DNA of 18,681 nt from Prevotella sp. UBA6387 (GTDB lineage Bacteria; Bacteroidota; Bacteroidia; Bacteroidales; Bacteroidaceae), in contig DJQL01000064.1 in NCBI GenBank assembly GCA_002437565.1, positions 3,991 through 22,671 on the forward strand. The letters are read 5' to 3'. The notes under the pieces are model-generated. The model did not search any database and was not told the origin of the DNA. It saw nothing but the letters and a program-made list of their open reading frames with translations. Shown one piece after another: positions 16,016 through 18,681 of the stretch (positions are counted from its first letter, which is position 1; the number at the start of each line of letters is the position of its first letter). The position numbers and the translations under genes were made by a program.

Positions 16016-16040
16016 AAAAAGAAAAAAACACAGATTAAGA

Positions 16041-16072
16041 TTTCGTTATAACCAAGATAATTAGTAATTTTG
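16041..16072 (+). promoter_or_regulatory. Promoter of the HU-small protein-rng operon
   Basis: TTTC (16041-16044, one mismatch to TTTG) and a perfect -7 box TAATTTTG (16065-16072) followed by C are 20 bases apart. The transcript leader before the HU ATG at 16139 would be about 60 bases, long for this window. Confidence 0.6.
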
Positions 16073-16107
16073 CAAACTCGAAAGGATTACTGTATAGCAG
16101 TTTGAAA

Positions 16108-16140
16108 ATTAACAAGATATAATCAGATAATTAACAAGAT
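16108..16140 (+). repeat. Direct repeat in the HU gene leader
   Basis: The 11-mer ATTAACAAGAT occurs at 16108-16118 and again at 16130-16140, 22 bases apart, two helical turns. The second copy runs into the start codon of the HU gene (ATG at 16139). It could be a protein- or RNA-level control site, or chance in A/T-rich sequence. Confidence 0.4.
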
Positions 16141-16420
16141 GACAAAAGCAGATATCATCAACGAGATTGCTGAACAAACAGGATTACAGAGGAAGGAGGT
16201 CTCCGTAGTGGTGGAGGCTTTCATGGAGACTGTAAAGAGCACCATGCTCAAAAAGAAGGATAACGTATACCTCCGTGGGTTCGGCAGTTTCATTATAAAG
16301 CATCGCGCCTCAAAGACAGCTCGCGACATTGGCAAAGACATGACCATAACCATCGCGGCTCACGATATTCCGGCTTTCAAGCCTGCGAAAGTCTTCGTAG
16401 ACGAGATGAAAGGCGAGTAA
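16139..16420 (+). CDS. HU/IHF-family DNA-binding protein
   Basis: Small nucleoid protein that bends DNA as a dimer. The 93-residue protein has the helical dimer core (MTKADIINEIAEQTGL..., 1-40), the signature LRGFGSFIIKHRASKTAR (45-62), and the end of the beta-arm with IPAFKPAKVF. The arm tip reads ARDIGKDMT instead of the usual ARNPxTG, so the DNA-intercalating proline of typical HU/IHF is absent. Bacteroidota paralogues often have a similar variant (such as NISKN). Bacteroidota carry several HU/IHF paralogues, so I give no symbol. It is the first gene of a probable operon with a 29-residue basic protein and RNase G. Confidence 0.93.
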   Translation: MTKADIINEIAEQTGLQRKEVSVVVEAFMETVKSTMLKKKDNVYLRGFGSFIIKHRASKTARDIGKDMTITIAAHDIPAFKPAKVFVDEMKGE

Positions 16421-16465
16421 ACAACAAGAATATTTTTTATATCACAACATTTTAATTTTACAATT

Positions 16466-16555
16466 ATGCCAAACGGTAAGAAGAAAAAGGGTCACAAGAT
16501 GGCTACTCATAAGCGCAAGAAGAGACTGCGCAAGAACCGTCATAAGAGCAAGTAA
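16466..16555 (+). CDS. 29-residue basic protein, AURKAIP1/COX24 (mS38/bS22-like) family
   Basis: A tiny, extremely basic protein (29 residues, 17 of them Lys, Arg or His counted broadly as basic) starting MPNGKKKKGHKMATHKRKKR. It matches my memory of the Bacteroidota proteins annotated as AURKAIP1/COX24 domain-containing, related to the C-terminal segment of mitochondrial small-subunit protein mS38 and to actinobacterial ribosomal protein bS22. The likely role is binding rRNA in the ribosomal small subunit. The frame is short but supported: it has an ATG 45 bases after the HU stop, an A/T-rich leader typical of this genome, and a terminator 17 bases after its stop. The composition is not expected by chance. 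The family assignment is from recognition, not from a search. Confidence 0.82.
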   Translation: MPNGKKKKGHKMATHKRKKRLRKNRHKSK

Positions 16556-16572
16556 GCCCGAGAGACAGTTCC

Positions 16573-16606
16573 AAAAGGGGCTCGCCCTAAGGGCTTGCCC
16601 CTTTTT
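16573..16606 (+). terminator. Terminator or attenuator between the 29-aa gene and rng
   Basis: AAAAGGGGC (16573-16581) pairs with GCCCCTTTTT (16597-16606). After a TC/TT internal mismatch an inner stem GCCC/GGGC closes a three-base TAA loop. The final arm ends in a T-run. No clear -33/-7 promoter is seen between this hairpin and rng, so it probably lets part of transcription through and lowers rng expression relative to the upstream genes. Confidence 0.82.
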
Positions 16607-16658
16607 GTTTGTTGAACAAGTTGTCGCAGAGACAATTTAGAGAAAAACACAATCAGAA

Positions 16659-18233
16659 ATGACAAGTGAAGTAATTATCGATGTCAAGCCCAAAGAGATT
16701 TCCATTGCCTTGCTTGAAGACAAGAGGCTGGTTGAATACCAGAATGAATCACGCTCGGCAAACTACTCTGTAGGCAACATCTACGTCGCGAAGGTTAAGA
16801 AACTCATGCCGGGTCTCAACGCATGCTTTGTGGATGTAGGTTATGAACGCGATGCTTTCTTGCATTATCTTGATTTGGGTAGTCAATTCAACTCCTACGC
16901 TAAGTATATCAAGCAAATTGAGAGCGACAGGAAACATCCCATCCCATTCGCTAAAGCGTCACGTCAACCTGACTTGCAAAAAGACGGAAGCGTGCAACAA
17001 ACGCTGAAAGTGGGACAAGAAGTATTGGTGCAAATCGTGAAGGAGCCCATATCAACAAAGGGACCTCGCATGACAGCCGAACTTAGTTTCGCCGGACGTT
17101 TCCTTGTGCTTATCCCATTTGGGGAAAAGGTATCGGTCTCATCGAAGATAAAGAGCAGTGAGGAGAAATCAAGACTGAAGCAACTCATCCAAAGCATTAA
17201 GCCAAAGAATTGTGGAGTCATAGTGCGCACTGTCGCGGAAGGCAAAAGGGTGGCAGAACTCGATGCCGAGATGAAAGTGCTTACAAGCAGGTGGCAGAGT
17301 GCCATAGACAAGGCGCAAAAAACACAGCGCCGTCCACAACTCATATATGAAGAGACGGGCAGGGCTGTAGCCATGCTGCGAGACCTCTTCAACCCCACTT
17401 ACGAAAACATCTACGTCAACGATGAAGAGATTTGTAAGGAAGTGAAAGACTATGTGGCAATGATTGCCCCAGAAAAGGCGGGAATCGTAAAGACGTACAC
17501 CGGTAAGGTGCCCATCTTTGACAATTTCAATGTCACAAAGCAAATCAAGGCCAGCTTTGGCAAGACCGTCAACTACGCCCATGGAGCCTACCTCATCATA
17601 GAGCACACAGAGGCCATGCACGTGGTGGACGTAAACAGCGGCAACAGGTCGAAAAACCAAAACGGGCAGGAGGCTACGGCTCTCGACACAAACCTTGGGG
17701 CCGCAGATGAGCTCGCCCGACAATTGAGACTGCGAGATATGGGAGGAATCATCGTGGTCGACTTTATCGACATGAACCTTGCCGAAGATCGGCAAATGCT
17801 CTATGAGCGAATGTGCAAGGACATGCAGAACGACCGTGCACGACACAACATCCTTCCGCTGAGCAAGTTCGGACTGATGCAGATAACGCGCCAACGCGTG
17901 CGTCCGGCAATGGATGTCAATGTTGAAGAAGACTGTCCTTCCTGCGGAGGAACTGGAAAAATACGCGCCAGCTTCTTATTCACGGATCAGCTTGAGAGAA
18001 AAATTGATCAACTCGTCAACAAGATAGGCATAAAAAAGTTTTATCTTTACGTTCACCCATACGTCGCGGCCTATATCAACCAAGGCATTGTAAGCCTTAA
18101 ACGCAAATGGCAAATGAAGTATGGCTTTGGAGTTCACGTCTACTCTTCACAGAAACTCGCTTTCCTGCAATATGAGTTTTATGACCCCAATGGGGAATTC
18201 ATCGACATGAAAGAAGAAATCGAGACAAAGTAA
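16659..18233 (+). CDS. rng: Ribonuclease G (RNase E/G family)
   Basis: Endoribonuclease acting on rRNA precursors and mRNA. The 524-residue protein consists of the catalytic part only, without the long degradosome scaffold of RNase E. An S1-type RNA-binding domain occupies about residues 35-130 (VGNIYVAKVKKLMPGLNACFVDVG at its start), with a lysine-rich insertion relative to a compact S1 fold. The DNase I-like catalytic domain has metal-binding Asp324 (HVVDVNSG) and Asp368 (IVVDFIDM), spaced as in E. coli RNase E. The zinc-link motif is Cys426-Pro-Ser-Cys429 (DCPSCGGTGK). The ATG at 16659 gives MTSEVIIDVKPKEI, the usual start. It follows the 29-aa gene and an intervening terminator, and is closed by a 17-bp hairpin. 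Confidence 0.94.
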   Translation: MTSEVIIDVKPKEISIALLEDKRLVEYQNESRSANYSVGNIYVAKVKKLMPGLNACFVDVGYERDAFLHYLDLGSQFNSYAKYIKQIESDRKHPIPFAKASRQPDLQKDGSVQQTLKVGQEVLVQIVKEPISTKGPRMTAELSFAGRFLVLIPFGEKVSVSSKIKSSEEKSRLKQLIQSIKPKNCGVIVRTVAEGKRVAELDAEMKVLTSRWQSAIDKAQKTQRRPQLIYEETGRAVAMLRDLFNPTYENIYVNDEEICKEVKDYVAMIAPEKAGIVKTYTGKVPIFDNFNVTKQIKASFGKTVNYAHGAYLIIEHTEAMHVVDVNSGNRSKNQNGQEATALDTNLGAADELARQLRLRDMGGIIVVDFIDMNLAEDRQMLYERMCKDMQNDRARHNILPLSKFGLMQITRQRVRPAMDVNVEEDCPSCGGTGKIRASFLFTDQLERKIDQLVNKIGIKKFYLYVHPYVAAYINQGIVSLKRKWQMKYGFGVHVYSSQKLAFLQYEFYDPNGEFIDMKEEIETK

Positions 18234-18241
18234 CCAACAAT

Positions 18242-18281
18242 AAAAACCGCCGCGCTTAGAAAGGTAAGCGCGGCGGTTTTT
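18242..18281. terminator. Bidirectional terminator between rng and the convergent gene
   Basis: A perfect 17-bp stem, AAAAACCGCCGCGCTTA (18242-18258) with its complement (18265-18281), around a six-base GAAAGG loop. It is flanked by A5 and T5 so that either transcript ends in a U-tract. It lies 8 bases after rng and 28 bases beyond the stop of the convergent minus-strand gene. Confidence 0.93.
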
Positions 18282-18309
18282 CCGTTTTTATGCTTTTTTA
18301 TTGCGATAA

Positions 18310-18681
18310 TCATGCGTTTGGTATCACCTTAAACCTAATACGGAACGTGTGGCTCATCTCATCCCAGTTGGTACCAAGCAAGACAAACTTGCCTATTTGC
18401 GAGGTAGACCTCACATGCTTTCCAATGCATGGACAAGCGTCGTAGTCTCCTATGCGCACTATGCGAATTGCCTCAGACGCATCCTTTGGCAAACGGTCAA
18501 GCGATATACCGTTAGGAATGTGGTTTCGATCCACCATCTCATAGGTCACTGGCATGTCAGCCTCTATCAGACGATTCATCTCGACCTCAATGGCCTTTTC
18601 CTCTTGGCGTGACGGCTTATGGTCGAGAACATAGCTTATCTTGCTCTTCTTGCGCTCTATGTGGGCATTGTCCGACCGTTC
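18310..18681 (-). CDS. Alanyl-tRNA editing protein, AlaX type (partial, C-terminal part)
   Basis: Hydrolyses mischarged tRNA(Ala), typically Ser-tRNA(Ala), in trans. Only the last 123 codons are in the window; the frame runs open off the right edge. The sequence contains the second additional domain of Thr/Ala-tRNA synthetases (tRNA_SAD): RIVRIGDYDACPCIGKHVRSTSQIG, with the CxxxH zinc ligands Cys and His in CIGKH. The protein ends soon after (FRIRFKVIPNA), as in free-standing AlaX and unlike full AlaRS, which continues into the C-Ala domain. The HxxxH half of the metal site would be outside the window. The length of the N-terminal part, and so the AlaX subtype, cannot be seen. Confidence 0.85.
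   Translation of the reverse strand, partial: ERSDNAHIERKKSKISYVLDHKPSRQEEKAIEVEMNRLIEADMPVTYEMVDRNHIPNGISLDRLPKDASEAIRIVRIGDYDACPCIGKHVRSTSQIGKFVLLGTNWDEMSHTFRIRFKVIPNA

Noticed and set aside
16453..16460. TAATTTTA resembling a -7 box just before the 29-aa gene
   Set aside because: It lacks the final G, there is no TTTG at the right distance, and it ends only five bases before the ATG.

Overview
The window looks like a chromosomal housekeeping segment of a Bacteroidota species, most likely order Bacteroidales and close to Prevotella. The reasons are several. Upstream regions repeatedly show the Bacteroidota-type promoter (TTTG-like -33 box, about 20 bases, then TAnnTTTG). Starts sit behind A/T-rich leaders rather than strong Shine-Dalgarno sites. 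The gene set is typical of the group: serine palmitoyltransferase, an Rnf operon led by an RseC-like gene, a eukaryote-like GH13 branching enzyme, and a tiny AURKAIP1/COX24-type basic protein. Coding density is high; the longest gene-free stretch is about 234 bases (7591-7824), and it holds a terminator and a promoter. I saw no tRNA, rRNA, CRISPR array, insertion sequence or sign of recent gene transfer.

Layout. (1) 1-689 (-): 5' part of dnaE, cut by the window edge, divergent from psd-pssA (861-2299, +), a two-gene phosphatidylethanolamine operon. (2) 2312-6683 (-): a likely three-gene operon transcribed MORN-repeat exported protein -> glgB -> membrane protein of unknown function; its 3' end converges on pssA inside an inverted repeat. 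(3) 6847-7590 (+): kdsB (CMP-Kdo synthesis) with a strong terminator. (4) 7825-13489 (+): rseC-like-rnfB-rnfC-rnfD-rnfG-rnfE-rnfA, a complete ion-pumping ferredoxin:NAD+ oxidoreductase operon with its own promoter and terminator. (5) 13616-14803 (-): serine palmitoyltransferase, divergent from a diacylglycerol-kinase-family lipid kinase (14975-16015, +). (6) 16139-18233 (+): HU-family protein, a 29-residue basic ribosomal-type protein, and RNase G, ended by a 17-bp hairpin terminator. (7) 18310-18681 (-): 3' part of an AlaX-type alanyl-tRNA editing protein, cut by the right edge.

Much of the window concerns the envelope: PE synthesis (pssA, psd), sphingolipid entry (spt), a lipid kinase, Kdo activation, and a membrane redox pump. 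The HU/29-aa/rng group concerns nucleoid, ribosome and RNA processing. No clearly unprecedented system is visible. The least explained items are the MORN/glgB/membrane-protein operon, the lipid kinase beside spt, and the 29-residue gene with a terminator between it and rng.
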